NCBI GenBank assembly: GCA_036873135.1
Contig: JAPTYO010000001.1
Location: 40,882,774 to 40,946,773 of the forward strand
Length of the DNA: 64,000 nt
Source: Clarkia xantiana subsp. parviflora
Lineage: Eukaryota > Streptophyta > Magnoliopsida > Myrtales > Onagraceae
Direction: 5' to 3'
The position numbers and the translations under genes are program-made. Below the pieces are notes generated by a model that saw nothing but the letters and a program-made list of their open reading frames with translations, did no database searches and was not told the DNA's origin. Numbering within the stretch: the first letter of the stretch is position 1; each line of letters opens with the position of its first letter. This document shows, piece after piece, positions 35,424 through 49,129 of this stretch.

Positions 35424-38400
35424 TCAGAGATCTATAGCAATCCTAACCAGATCGTCGTAAAGAACTCGATCGTCTCTTCCGGTATTGCTCTCCGACAATG
35501 CACAATGAACAAGCTCCTGAATCGATGATTCGAAGATCAACCAACCAAACCAACAATCAGACACGAAAATCGAATTTCGTTAACTGAAGAAACGAAGAAC
35601 AATAGATATTCACACACCTTTACATCTCTATAGGATAGGAATTTCCCCAAGTTGTGAATAATTAACCTCAAGTCTTCAACCTGTGAAGGTTAACAAAGTT
35701 TACTATTTTGTTCAGGTAATACAATGTTCAAAGAAACAAGTTTGTTACCCTGAGGTAGCCAACCCGATTCCGATCGAAGAACCTGAAAGCCTGCCCAGAA
35801 AAGTTCAAACAGCTAGAATCATGCCACTGTAAATAAGTAATTTTGTTTAGGTTAAGAACCTAAAAACAATCTCAACTATAGGACATGTTGTTAATCGTTG
35901 TCCCTGATTTAAAATGTTGATATTCGGTGTCCCAACTATCAAATTAGTTGATTTCCACTTGTTTCTCTTAAAATTGACAAAACACATGTTTTTTAAGAAT
36001 CAAATATGACTAAACCATGAGCAACAAATCTGATACTTCGAAAAAGTAGAAAACATATTTTTAATGCTTAAAACGTCAATTTTAACACCAACAGTCATAA
36101 AACTGGAAAACAACAAATCTAATAGTTGGGACACCAAATATCAACATTTTAAAATTTAAATATGAGACAATGATTATCAATATGGCCTAAAGTTATGACT
36201 TTTTTTTAGGTTCTTAACCCTTTTATTTATCTTTTCCGGCTCACTAAGAGATTATTGCATAGTCTTAGACCAACTGAGGATGTACCTGCATTAGTTCCTT
36301 ATCAATGGGGCTCTCCTTCATGACTTGATCCTGTTTCGACCCGCTCGCTACTTTCTCCCCTTCCATATTGGTGTTCGGTTTCAGTTCTGCAGCCTGTGGT
36401 CTGTCACCTCCTTGTTCTTCAGCTCCACCGAGTTCAAGTCCAGCAGCACCATCATCAAAATTCTCTTTTTTATCAGATTTCTGCAGGGCATTAGAGGGAT
36501 CAGCAGAACAGAAAAACAATAAAAGATTCAATTTTGTTTTTTCTTACGAGAAAAGAAAATTGCTTGCTTGCCTCATCGATCGATTCATCACGAGGAGCTC
36601 CACCCTCCAATTCTTCATACTTCTCGGGTTCCTCTTCCTCCTCGAACCCTGAGCCTTTCTTATCATCCATCTTTGCATCGTCCTCATCCATTTTCTTGTC
36701 GGTTTGCTTTACAGCACTCGATGCCTCATCAGTGGCTGACTTAGCTTTCCCGGCATCTTCAGAAGTCTTTTGAACCTTTGCTGTTGATTTTTCATCACTT
36801 TCGTGTGTTTCCTCTCGGCTTCTTTTTCTCTGATTTCTCTTCGTGATAAACTTTACCCGTAGTTTCTACATATTTGAAAAATCAAAAGTACACAAAGCAG
36901 AAATATGATGGATTTATGCATAATGTTTATCTACTGGAAATGGATGGATATACCTGCAAGAAGTCTAGAATACGACATCCCATCTCGTACTGCAACATCT
37001 CATACAGCGATTCAGCAAACAGTGAAAGCTGATGAACAAATCACATAAAAATCAAGGTCGAATGAATTACATAAAAAGATTTATAACTTTCATCGATATT
37101 ATAAGAAAGGGTTAAGAACCTATGAAAGGTCTGAACTATCACCCATGTTAACGGGAGATGTCCGAAAAGTTAATAACAGAGGTATGAAATATTAATTTTG
37201 TTGATTTGAGGTTTTCCGTCCATTTTTAGGGTTAAATTTAACAGAATTGTGTGAAATGACATTTTTGCCCCTTTAATATTTTGTTTTATTTAATATCTTA
37301 TTTAAGGAAATGTGAAATGACAATTTTACCCCTAAAGTCAAATTAAAACTACCCAACTCCGGCCACCGCCACCTGACTCCGGCCACCACCACCCGACTCC
37401 GGCCACCAACTCCCGACTCCGGCCACCACCACCCGACTCCGGCCACCACCACCTCGGCTCCGGCGACCCGACTCCGGCCACCACCTCAGCAAAAAAACTC
37501 CGATCGGAGCCAAAAAGCTCCGATCGGAGCTCTGTGTCTCCGACCAGAGCCACAAAGCTCCGATTGCCGGAGTACGGTGGTGGTCGCCGGAGTAAGGTTG
37601 GTGGAGTCGTGGTGGTTTCAATGGCATTTTGGTATTTTCACTTCAAGCATGTGAGGGGCACACTTGATAGAAGGGTATTTTTAGAAATTTATTTTATTTC
37701 CGGTCACATGCCAAGCATGTGACCAACTTCCGTTAGTTTTAACGGAAAAAACTAACGGAGACCGCTGTTATCAACAAAACTGAAATTTCAGACCTCCGTT
37801 ATTAACTTTTTAAATTTCAGACCTCTCCCTTTAACATGGGTGATAGTTCAGACCTTTCATAGATTCTTAACCCTATAAGAAACTATAGATAGTGCAACAC
37901 TGTAAAACTAGACTAAAAAACCGTACCTCAAATGTTGAATCTTCAAGGCCCCTATCCGTGTAGTTTAAAAGTGAATCCAGCGAAAGGTCCGTTGATCGGA
38001 CCTGTGAGAAAAATGTAAATCAAACCCACTAAACATATTTCATATGAAAAAGTTACACTTTAAAAAAAAAAAGTTTTTTTTTCACCAAAAGCTTAAAAAA
38101 AATGTTCAACATCTGCACACCTTAGAATCTTTCCTGGATTTAGTTTGTAGAATAAACCCAGGCCGAGGAGGTTCTTCGGTCTTTTTCTTTGTTGTTTCTT
38201 TATCTAATTTGTTCGTATAATCGTCTTTTCGAACAGTCTCCTTTTTCTCTACTCCATCAATGGCATCCTTCATCGGGTTTTCCTCTTTTGCGGTCTTCGT
38301 CTCAGACTTCTTCTTATCGTCTTCTTCAACCACCACTGTTTTTACTGACAAACTCGTCTTCTCTTGCTCATCAGCACCTGAAGCTCGTGAAACAGTTCGA

Positions 38401-41400
38401 GACATCACTTCCTCGGTTGATTCCTCAACTTTATTAAATGGGTTTACCGCACCTGCATCGGGCTTCTCCAAATTACCTTCCTTTTCACCTCCATTAACTT
38501 TCTGCTTGAGCACTTTCTTCTTTACTGTTGTCTTTACGCCACTACTTTCCCCGACCGTGGCATCTTTCTCATTAACCTTGCCTTCTTTACCTTTCTCAGC
38601 ACCTTCTTTTACGTTGGTTTTATTCCCAACCGCTGCAGATTCCTCTTTCTCCAATTTGCTTGCAGATTTCTCGGTCTTCCCAGAACTCGAAACGTTGTCT
38701 AGAAGAAGAAAACAATAAGAAGCTCAAGTGGATATTCATGTTACCTCGATATTTAATTACTATATACAATTATACATACCTTTTTGTATCTCTGTCTTGT
38801 GTCCAGGCTTCTGAAACAAAAAGAGAATTACCGGATAAGCTTCAAAAAGAACCGATCGATGGGAGTAAGAATATATCGATTGCTACCACTTCAACGTAAC
38901 GAAAATACCTCATTTTTTATGGAGCTATTATGCTCCCGTGCAGCCACGGCTTTCATGTGAAGCCACTGGTCTCTCCAGGCTTCTAGAGATGGAAGACACT
39001 CAGCAAGGTCGGGAACAAAGAAGACAGTGACTTCCTTGTGGCTAAAAAGACCATCCTTTCCGATTCTATCATAATGTATCTAAAACAGCAACAATAATTT
39101 AGTTCGTTCTATCGAAAATGCAAAACTACAGCCAAAGAATTACGAAGAAAGTATACAAACTCCAATACCGATGATCATGTTTCTCTTTACATCCAAAACA
39201 ACTTAGATTTTCTATTTGGGATGGGATTATGGGAACAAAGATAGAAATTTTTCGCCAAAATAGCACTATTTGAACAACCAAACACAAAAGGAGCTTTACC
39301 GGAAAAACCCTAAAATTATTTAAATATATAAAAGAAAAAAAAAAATGAAAAAAAAGACCACATGAGGCACAACACATTGTGTTGTGCCGCTAATCACATT
39401 CACTGCACAACACAAAAATGTGTTTTGCCGGGAATGCCATCCCGGAAAATGCTAGTATGGTATTTAATTGTCAACAGTTTGCTAGTTTTGTGTTTGGTGT
39501 TCAAATAGTGCTATTTTGGTGAAAATTTTCAAAGATAGATCATAATGAAAAAGTGTACCTCCAGAAAACGATTCCACTTATGGCAGTTCTGCAGATCAAG
39601 CTGAGTCACATCCTTTGCATATCTACATATTCAAAAGTTAAAATCGGGTTAAGCTGTCTCGACCAACATAAAATTGATAGGCACCTCAGCTAGTATAGTT
39701 TCATTTAACTAACCGTGGGATATATATAAAGGATTTATATGGTGATTAAAAGGGATAAAGTAGTACAGACCTAATTGCTGTTTTGATTAATGAAGAATCA
39801 TCAATTGATGGATCATTTCCGTCAGTTGAATTCCATGGCCCACCAATTGCCATCAAGGATTGGTCTTTCCTAAGAACAGCGAATCTAAGTATATTACAGA
39901 TGTGAGGAAGTCGATCCCCGAAGCTTTTACTAGAACATAGATCCTCCCTAGCAGTCCTGCTCAGTCCACTCATTAAAATTACCTGTTATATAATAAGACT
40001 AAAGTTAAATCTTCTTGAATAAATTCTCAAAGGCGAACAAAAACAGAGTCAATTTATTCACCTACTACCCAAGCGTAAAATTTTCTCTAACATCTACCTT
40101 ACAAAATCACAATCATCAGAAAAATTTAATTTTGTACAGCACATAATTCATTTCGACATAATAAGTTTTAATGTGAACCAAACTGCATGCTAAGAAATAA
40201 CTAATAAAGATTTCCGGCCACAACCAATAAGCATTATTATTCCTGTTTTGGACGGATTTATTAAGATCTCACTCTTTAAAGTTTGTTATTCCTTTTCTAT
40301 CCAAAATAATAGCAGAATTAGTGAAATTATAGTGTACTTTTACACTTAGAGCGTGTTGGTACTTGGTAATCCAATAAAAAAATATACATGCCACCATGCT
40401 CACCAAAGGACCTTATCTTAAAAATTCAACACAATTCCAACAATCACACGGGAACATAGAACACGTTCATTTTCAAAAAAAAAAAAAAAAAGTACGAAGC
40501 AATTAACATTGATAAGGGATACAAATAACACTTACCTTGGCATTCCACACAACATTCGGTCTTTCTAAGTTTGAAGGTTCTTCAGTTGAAACTTCGGTAA
40601 GTAAATTGTTTGAGTCAGCAGCACTCCCATCTTCGACAAAGTCATGTTCAAAACTGTCCAAGCCATCATTGGAAGGAAATACTTTTAGGGGCAAAGACTA
40701 TATTTACTCATGGTGCAATGAAATTTATAGCACTAAACAATTCTTAAAGCAAAACATTTTAAATCAATAAAATGCTCATATTCACACCAACAGCAGCAAT
40801 AACATATCCACAGACATAAATTCCTAATAAAGAATCTCAAATTAGATGTAGCAACAATAAATAAAAATAAAAAGAGCCACCATATGAAGCACAAACACTG
40901 AAACTTAAGATAGTAGTTGGAAATCAAATAATACAGAAAAGTATGCATGAACATTAAAATAAGTTTGTCATTAGTAATGTAAGCACTGAGTAGTATGAAA
41001 GTCCCACTCTGCAGATATAAAATTACAAAACAGAAACAAGAATCCCTTGTCCAGGATAGGCACTGAAACTTTACATAGGCAGTGTCTTACCTGACTGGGG
41101 TACGCAAAGGCAGCTTAAGATTCTCCTTGGGCCAGTGCACAACAACCTACAAATAACCCCTCTCAAAAATTAGGAAGGCAACCGTCATAACCATCTCATA
41201 GATTTGAAAAGGCAGCAGTTTTCAACTTCTACATCCGAACAAAAGTTAAATGCATACTTTTGAGAACTCGGGAGACACGTAGAGTTTAGGATGACGGTTA
41301 ATTATTGTCAAGTAGTCCTTCTCCAAAGTAGTTAGGCTGGATGTATAGACCTGAAAGAAACAAGTTTGCATTAGAAGATGTTGCAATTTGTTAAACACCA

Positions 41401-44400
41401 ATAATGCTCAGAAGCACAACACTAGCAGTAGCAACTAAGCCTCAATAGAAAAAATAAAAATGCTTAACACGGTTCAGATAAGATCAGATTAAGTGGCCAT
41501 CTGTTGGTTACCAGATATAATGATCAAAACAGATCCATTATTACCACTGAAAGGAATCTCACATGAGCAATTTATATGTGAACTTTAGAAGAACATTACT
41601 AGGGAATTCCAGATCCCAGATGCAGATTATTGAAGGGGTAAAAAATTGGTCAGATCTCCAACTGGAATGTAAAGCTCAATATAATGGTCGAATAGTGAAT
41701 GCAAGGACTGTGAGATACTTAAATCAAGGAGGGAGGGAGGCGGCAGAGAAAGTCTCAAAGAGGGATGCTTCCATTAACAACGTTCAACATTTTCAATTCG
41801 AATCGAAGATTTGAGATCTGTTAAATGGAAATGAGGGCAACAGAAGTAGATAAGCAGAAATAATAGACCCCTCAAATCGACATTTTGCTCAAATCGACAT
41901 CTTTGCATTTTTTACCTTGCAGACATAATCTCTCCTTATTTCTTTATCAGATGAATGATGCCTTCAGAACGATAGAACACAAACAAGTTAGTCACCATGG
42001 GCTGAAAGATCTCCGAGAAGTGTAATTAGGAGGAAAAGCAAATCATCGTGGACCACCTATGTGAAGATTCTTGATGTGGTGAATCCCGTTGCTGTGATCT
42101 CATTTCCTTCGCTAGAGAGGAACCACGATGGTCTCTGGATGCCCTCTGTGGAGTCCGTTCTCGACGAACCTCAAGTGCACGTTTCCGGCCCCTTTCTCTC
42201 TCCTTCTCCCTCCGTTCCAGCATTTCACGAGCTCTCTCTCGTTCTCTTTCTCTTTCCTTCTCTCTACGGCGTTCCTCCTCTCTAAGTTCGAATTCTCGAA
42301 GGTAGCTAGCACGCTCATCTTTGTGTTCCATGACCCGAGAATGGTTTCCACGAGACATGGAACCTGAATAATCTGATTCACGAGTGGGAGGCCCATGAAG
42401 CCCTTTGCCACTAGAGTAGTCCCTGCCAGGAGGAAGGCTCACACCGTATCCTGGATTTGAAGAACTCTGTCCATAGGGGATATCATCCACATGGACCACA
42501 TCTCTTCTAGGAGGTGCACCTAATATGGAAGGAGTATCTACAACAGTATATGATGAAGCGCCACGAATAGAAAAGTTGTGGGGATCAGCATCTAGTCTTC
42601 CGCCATAGGACAGAAGTTCTTGAGGGGTGCGACGGCTACCAGCACCCCTTGCTGCTAGATATTCACTTCTTCTGCCATAAATTTGTTGCTACTCAGTAAT
42701 AGTCTAGTCATATCACCATCTAATTTCAGCTTCGACAACAGAGACTGAATTTTCAAGGTACCATACCACAAAAGACACAACAAAGTTTACCTTGGCATTC
42801 ACGGAATTAGAAAACCAATGAAATCGAGCAATGACTGATACTACTGATAAACCAGAGGGAAAAAAAAGTTGAGAATTACCTAGTCCCATCAAGACTATTT
42901 GATTGAATTGATTGTGGTTGCAACATCGTTTCCCGGCGAAACAATAATGCGGGTTCAATGGGATCATATGCATCCACCTGTAATTTGTCATTACAACGAT
43001 GGAAAGAAACAATTAATGATAGAATTGAAGAGATCAAGGGAGACGGAACTGAAAAGAAACACCACTGATCTTGGGACTAAAATAGTAAATGAATACACCA
43101 CCTCGTGCGGAAGATTAAAACCAACAGAATCAGCATATCTTTTGGTTCGTTCTGACTGCAAATCTGCCCCTATATAAGCCCCTTGCCTTTCCACATATGG
43201 TCTTTTCCCTATTGCAGAATACTCACGGAGTTCTTCTCCGTAAAATGCCTCGTTTTTGCGACCATAGCCCAGACTAATTGATGGTATATATTCACCAGAA
43301 CCAAACCTAGGAGAATCTCTAAGACCTGAACTGTAGCCACCACGATTTTCAAGAAGAGATGATCCAGGAGCTTTGGCATAGGTTCCGTGAATCTACATCA
43401 AAGCAGATATCCAAGATGTCAAATGATTGTTGGCCAAGAGAGCACATATTAGATCACAAGATAACCTAACCCAGATAATAAAAGATGAACCCCCTATTAA
43501 ACTACATGCTCCTGGAAGAAAGGTTAGAATTTGTCTAAAGTACCCATAAAAAATCCAGGATCGTGTTGTTGAGAAATCAGAGAGAAGATCAATGAGAACA
43601 TATTTATGTCAAAGGCAGCTGAAGTTTGATAACCACGGTAGTGAGGTCACCATACACCATATTGTATTTAGATGTCAAAACACTCCGAAGAAAAAGTTAT
43701 ACTACAACTTCATTAACTCGACAACATGATGCAAAAAGAAAATTATCTCGAGCATACAAGCAAGGAGAGAAGAAATATCAAACTACACACAGATATAATA
43801 GAAATGGCAACCGACCTGCTGAGAGTGTGAACCACCTATAGCAGTTGAACCATACATCGCACTGTACTGCCCTGCATAGTTAGATGTAGCTGAAGGTTGA
43901 GACCTATATCCACGAATATCGGCTTCCTGCAAAACCACCATCCTTTGTTCAATGCTAAGACAAGAAAGAAAGTTCTGATTACAAATCAGCATCCCATCAG
44001 AAACCCGAGTATAGCTACAGGAGTCAAGAATTCACAAGCAATTTCTTGCATCCTACTTTGTAATAACAAGTATACAAAAATAATTTCATGCCCAACAAAA
44101 ATTCCAGTTACCTAATCAAGAGTGAATATGGGTATATCCCATCTGCCCACCCCTGACCCCACTATACCAAAAATGTACAAGTCTGTCTAATCCAGTTTTA
44201 GATTGTAGTTCACCATTTTCGTCATTTCAAAGATTGTTCATTCATGCTTCCAACCAAATTATGAACTTCATGAAAAATAGACGGCTGACCAAATTCAACC
44301 AGACTGAATCAATGGAATCCTATCTTATGAACAGCAATGGCAAATATCCAAAACTTCAAGAAAATCCACATAAGAAGCAAAACAAATTAGTTTTTCAGGC

Positions 44401-44490
44401 AGGATCCTATTCTGAACTCACCTTCTGACCATACCCAGATTGTGCAGCATACGACTGCTTCCCGTATGCATTGCCCCCTCTCGGATACAT
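35424..44490 (-). CDS. EMB1579: EMB1579/RSA1-like nuclear protein (plant CCAR1/DBC1 homologue with EF-hand)
   Basis: Twenty-one exons close in frame to 1137 residues: 44422-44490, 43816-43926, 43102-43392, 42880-42977, 42057-42671, 41916-41961, 41258-41350, 41091-41146, 40536-40653, 39771-39982, 39559-39622, 38909-39079, 38780-38810, 38121-38698, 37927-38001, 36954-37028, 36548-36865, 36286-36480, 35749-35790, 35618-35680, 35424-35516. N-terminus MYPRGGNAYGKQSYAAQSGY is Tyr/Gly-rich. About 320-385 is an Arg-Glu-rich (RED) run. About 395-460 (RRDYVCKVY, YVSPEFSKVVVHWP) and 490-640 (NILRFAVLRKDQSLMAIGGP, HYDRIGKDGLFSHKEV) form the CCAR1/DBC1 region. Next comes a Lys/Glu-rich disordered part, a helical block (LSLFAESLYEMLQYEMGCRI) and an EF-hand-like FRFFDRNRVGYLRVEDL. 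In Arabidopsis the orthologue At2g03150 (EMB1579/RSA1) acts in the nucleus in transcription, splicing and salt response. Exon 17 may instead end at 36572 with a GC donor. Three MITEs lie in introns. Confidence 0.93.
35850..36220. mobile_element. MITE in an EMB1579 intron (GGTTAAGAACC ends)
   Basis: It starts GGTTAAGAACCTAAAAACAA and ends TTTTTAGGTTCTTAACCC. Inside, TGTTGATATTCGGTGTCCCA faces TTGGGACACCAAATATCAAC. TTTTGTTTA (35841-35849) and TTTTATTTA (36221-36229) are a 9-bp duplication with one mismatch. The ends match the element at 37109, so both are one Mutator-like family. Confidence 0.75.
37109..37873. mobile_element. Mutator-like MITE in an EMB1579 intron, 765 bp, with GC-rich core
   Basis: The ends GGGTTAAGAACCTATGAAAG and CTTTCATAGATTCTTAACCC are inverted for more than 50 bp (also CTATCACCCATGTTAA against TTAACATGGGTGATAG). 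A perfect 9-bp duplication TATAAGAAA flanks it (37100-37108, 37874-37882). The core at 37350-37480 is a tandem series of CCGGCCACCACCACCCGACT-type units, and AGCTCCGATCGGAGC palindromes follow at 37490-37560. Open frames in this core are by-products of the repeats. Confidence 0.88.
39246..39530. mobile_element. MITE in an EMB1579 intron, 285 bp
   Basis: Flanked by a perfect 9-bp duplication AAAGATAGA (39237-39245, 39531-39539). The left TTTTTCGCCAAAATAGCACT and ATTTGAACAACCAAACACAA face the right GTGTTTGGTGTTCAAATAGT and GCTATTTTGGTGAAAATTTT. Mutator-like by duplication length. A second palindrome (GCACAACACATTGTGTTGTGC) sits in the middle at about 39366-39386. Confidence 0.85.
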
Positions 44491-45186
44491 TCCTCACAAG
44501 CCACAGTCAAACGCGATATCTGGCTTGCCATAGAAAAAACACATTGAATCAAGATAATGCCACAGCAAAGCTTAGAACAAACTTTCTCGGCATATACACT
44601 GAGAAATTGCGAAATAGACGAGTTACGAGATGAAGGTCGATCGAAGAAGTATCAGCAGAGGGAGCTAGCAGTTACCGTCAATTGAAATGAAGATGCAGTC
44701 GCCGGAAACCTAGGATAAGCAACAAGAACAGAAATCTGTATCCAGATGCCAAGACAACAAGAATTGGATGTCACTCCGGTATGCTTGTTCTTGGAATTGG
44801 AAATTCAAACGGTGTTTGTGTTTGTAATTTGAAGTTCGTTAATTCTTTCCAGTTCAGTATAGTATGAAGGATTTCGATATGGGCTTTGAAAGCCTCGTCA
44901 ATCAAATGGAGGCCTAAAATTGGAATCCTAATCAGAGATAACGGGGACGTTTGGCGGGAGGTAGGTTTTTTTTTTTTTCTTTTAAGGCTTGCAACGAATA
45001 TCTTCTCATTATCATTATGCTATAAGAGTAAAGTTTGTAACTGTGAAATTTTCTGTGAAATTTCAAGAGAAAGTATGAAAGAGAAAGTGATGAAACAAAT
45101 GTATTGGTGCTAGGTGGAGCCCTATAACATTTCTATAGAAATTTCACACCATATTTCACAGTTTGTAGCAACACTCATGCTATAAA
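44491..45186. other. EMB1579 promoter and leader region
   Basis: GC content falls away from the ATG. Two acceptor-like signals suggest a leader intron, but no structure can be proven. No clear TATA box. There is a repeated TTTCTGTGAAATTTC / TTTCACA inverted word at 45047-45170. Confidence 0.4.
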
Positions 45187-45225
45187 CTAGCCACTAATCC
45201 CGCGCCCTGCGCGGGAGAAAAATTC
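45187..45225 (-). mobile_element. Helitron 3' terminus, minus strand
   Basis: Read on the minus strand: hairpin CCCGCGC-AGG-GCGCGGG, 8 bp, then CTAG followed by T. This is the Helitron 3' signature again, with the element extending to higher coordinates. A weaker CTAG end with an imperfect GTGCCGCATATGTGCAG stem lies at 47368-47394. The 5' ends were not located. Confidence 0.68.
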
Positions 45226-48026
45226 CAAATAAAAATTAAATTTAAAATTTAAAATTATCTTAATTTATTGATTATGCAACTATTATATATCATTAGTTAA
45301 TTGAAAATTGTAATATATTTTTTTTAGAAAATTAATTAATAATAATTCATTAGTTTAATTTAAAATATTCAAAACTAATTATTATTTAAAATATTTAACA
45401 GTAGTGAAATAGTTATTTGAAATTTTTGATAAATTTTCGAAAGAAAAATGATTAATTTAGTTAAAGTATTTAATACTAATTATTGTTTATAATATTTAGT
45501 AGTAGTGAAATGATCAACATTATATATCATTTTTATTAGACGTATAATTGATATAATATAAACTTGCAATTTTAACGTCTACTCATTTTTGCTTGTTGAT
45601 ATATGTTGAATAATTTTAAATTATTCTTATTTGAATTAGTTAATATAAAATTTATGGAGCTATAATTAAATTAAAAACGTTGAACAAATTCGGATATTAT
45701 TGTTATAGATATTATAAATTAGATAGATTATATTTATTACAAATTATTGGAAGAAAACCTAAGTATGAAGTAAAACAAAATAAAGTAATTGTTGGTAGTA
45801 TAATCTCTTCTCATTGTAACGTTATTGCACATGTAGTTCTTTGAATTTTTCAATGCATGATTATGATTTCTTTTATTTACTCCGCAATCTAAATTTGACA
45901 AAATAAATTACAATGGGAAAAATTATATTAATATAACAAAAAATGAAATATATATGTATATATTAAGAATATAAATAAATTAACCTAATTACCAAATTAT
46001 CAAAAACTTAATTGACCTTTTTAAAGGTTAAAAATCAGAAACAAAAAAAAAAAAAAAAACATGTATACACTAAAAGTATAAAAACAGTAGTGTTTTTGAA
46101 TGAAAAGAGTATATTAGTCCAATTTGTTAGCATTGCTAACAAATTGAACATGGATCGGTTTTTAGACAATCTTAATATTAAAAACAACAATCTCTCCAGT
46201 GCGAATTGGATCCTTATTAAAGGAACAACATATCATTATCCCCTGCAAACATCTCGATAGATTCCCATCGTTAACAAATCCAAAACCAAAATGAACTAAA
46301 ATCTATAAGAATCTGACTTGAGAAGATTTTAGTAGAAAAAAAGATTCCAGAACTGCACCCTCTTAAACCCAGGTTCCATGATCCCAGATACAACGACCAC
46401 CAAATGAGATTTGCTGAGTGAAACACATTAATGGCTTCCTGCATATTATCAGAATGGAAATGACAATTTTAATTATGTATAAATCTGAAAAACATAAGTA
46501 TCATGTCTAAGAAAAATTAGATATTTAACATTCATATAAATATTCAATTCTAATGTGGGAGATAAAATATTCAGTTTCCAGCATATTGTATCCAGTAATG
46601 ACTAATTAGTAGTAGCGATTACTATATACATAAATGATGTGTCCGACATGTATAACAACAGAATATATAATCATCCCATGTCAAGCTCTTGGATGAAGAT
46701 CATATATCCACGAAAACGATTGTTCGACCTACAAAAATATTTATCGTAAATATATCATAAGACATGGTCAAAGCCTCAAAGAAGGAGAAATAGAGAGAAC
46801 TCGAAGCAATTATTATATCATACCTCAACCACACTTTTTTATATATCAACATGTGCCTTCGATTATAACTTTCTTTCATATATTCATTATCCAAATGTTC
46901 AATTTGAAGTGAATATTAATCTGCAAGGATGTCTACGATAAGAAAATTCAAAAAATTAATAATTTATCAAGAGAAGAACAATTAAAGATCTTAACTGCAG
47001 TAAAGCTTAAAGAACAAAACTTACCCGGCTTTTTGTAGGGTCCGACGTTGTCATAATTTTCTCTACATATCCCGCGTCTGAGAAGTATTAGCTCATGTTT
47101 GGGATTGTGATCCAACATAAACACTACCTTCGGTGAAAGAGATTTAACGTTTAATTTTACTTAGTTAGATTTTAGCCAACATATATAGTTCCTAAATGAT
47201 AAATATATATAATATATTGGGATGAACATATATATAGCTTGCCTAGTTTGTCGATAATATATATGCATATTAACAACATATTTATAAATTAGTTAATTGT
47301 TTATATATATAGTAGTGCTGGATCTAATATATGCTAGCTATATATAATGATTCATTATTATATATTACTAGATAATTGTGCCGCATATGTGCAGTAAACA
47401 AAATATTTATTTAAATTGTTGTAATTAAAATAATTGAAGTTATTTATATTACAAAATTTTGAAATAGCATGTAGACTAAATAAGTTTTTCCACAAAATAG
47501 ATATAAATATAAAAATAAAATATATAAGATGATGGATTAATTTAGTAATCTAAAACGGATCTCTTATATATAATTTTTTTGCTTCAATTAATTTTAAATT
47601 TTTTTATAAAATCATTTAACGAAATCTAATAAATCAATACATAATTATATCAGTAAAAGTAGTATAATTAATGTAACAGTTATAAAATAATTGACTTAAA
47701 TTGTTACTAATTGTAAAAGAAGGAAACAATATGGATATATATATATATAATTTCAAAAAAAAACTTTCACCACCAAATAGATGTTAATAGAAAAATAGAT
47801 GTTACTAAAATAATAATATTGGACATTATAGAGTTTAAAAATAATTTATTACATAAACACAAATAATACATCAATATATCTCTATAAATTTAATAAATTT
47901 TAATTATATACATGCTTTAAATTTGAATATTGGCAATTCATGGGAATCATTTATATACTTTAATATTAAGAAATATTAATACATATTTTTAATGATTATT
48001 TTTGTATCATTTTAATTGTAAAAAAT

Positions 48027-48105
<79 letters not shown>

Positions 48106-49129
48106 ATATATTTCTCCACATAATATATGTTAATAAAAAATAATATAAGATATGATTGATTATTATAATAGTCTAAAAATAATTTGATAGATATATTAAA
48201 TTTTATGTTTCGTTAGCTTTATCATAAATATTAATTACATGAACTCAAATAATATATCGCAATATATTAGATATTTTATATATATAGATAGATATCTTAA
48301 AACTATAGAAGATTCTCATGAACTACTAAATCGCAAAATTTAATAATTTTTTAATTATATATTGAAATTAAATTTGAGAATTAGTATCTCATGAGAATCA
48401 TCTATAGTTTTTAATATTAATAATTTATTTATTTATACATACTTATAATCATTGGTTGTGTATTATTTCAAGTCAATAAATATAATAGATTGGTAAAAAA
48501 AATGTATTATACTTTTTCAAAATAATAATAGAAATAATTCATATTATTAGTGATATGTACTACAAATATATATTTTTTTAAAAAGTGGTTTAATTGTAAG
48601 TACTTGATATGAAAATAATTAATTAATATTATGGAAATTTTTTGGTAAACAAATCAAAAAAGTTGTTAAAAAAAGTGATATATATCGTAACGGACATTGA
48701 GAGTGAATATGGTGCATTTCTCTAATTTTATAGCTCCAGGTGGAAGATAGATAATTATGAAATACATATAACTCCTTAGAAATTGACATGGACAAATAAA
48801 ATGTTATTTTAACATGTAAGAGATAGAAAATATGATGAAAAACATACTTGTCAAGATTATGTAATTTCCATGGGAATTATTATGTATATAGATCGATAAG
48901 CCAATACACTGTATTACATGATTTGGCGAGAGTTAAGACACTTAAAACTTGGCAAACCAAATTTTTTATATATATAAGATTGTTTTCGCAATAAATATCA
49001 ACGGGTCACGGTAACTCGTCAAACTGCGGACTAACGGGTCTGAATTTGGAGTTGCAGTGCTCATGAACCCATCTTGTCCCGCACATTTATATATATATAT
49101 CATAACATATTCATTTATATATATATATA
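45226..49129. other. AT-rich intergenic stretch with a (TA)n microsatellite at 48031-48110
   Basis: There is no recognised gene. The microsatellite is about 65 bp of TA followed by (TG)5 and TATATA. Much of the stretch may be Helitron filler behind the termini at 45187 and 47368. Confidence 0.55.

Noticed and set aside
37349..37627. Gly/Pro-rich open frames on the minus strand
   Set aside because: They come from the tandem CCGGCCACC units of a MITE. They overlap in two frames with the same composition and have no splice or start context.
38260..38718. 152-codon plus-strand frame opposite an EMB1579 exon
   Set aside because: The complement of the Lys/Glu-rich exon 14, giving a Ser/Phe-rich shadow.
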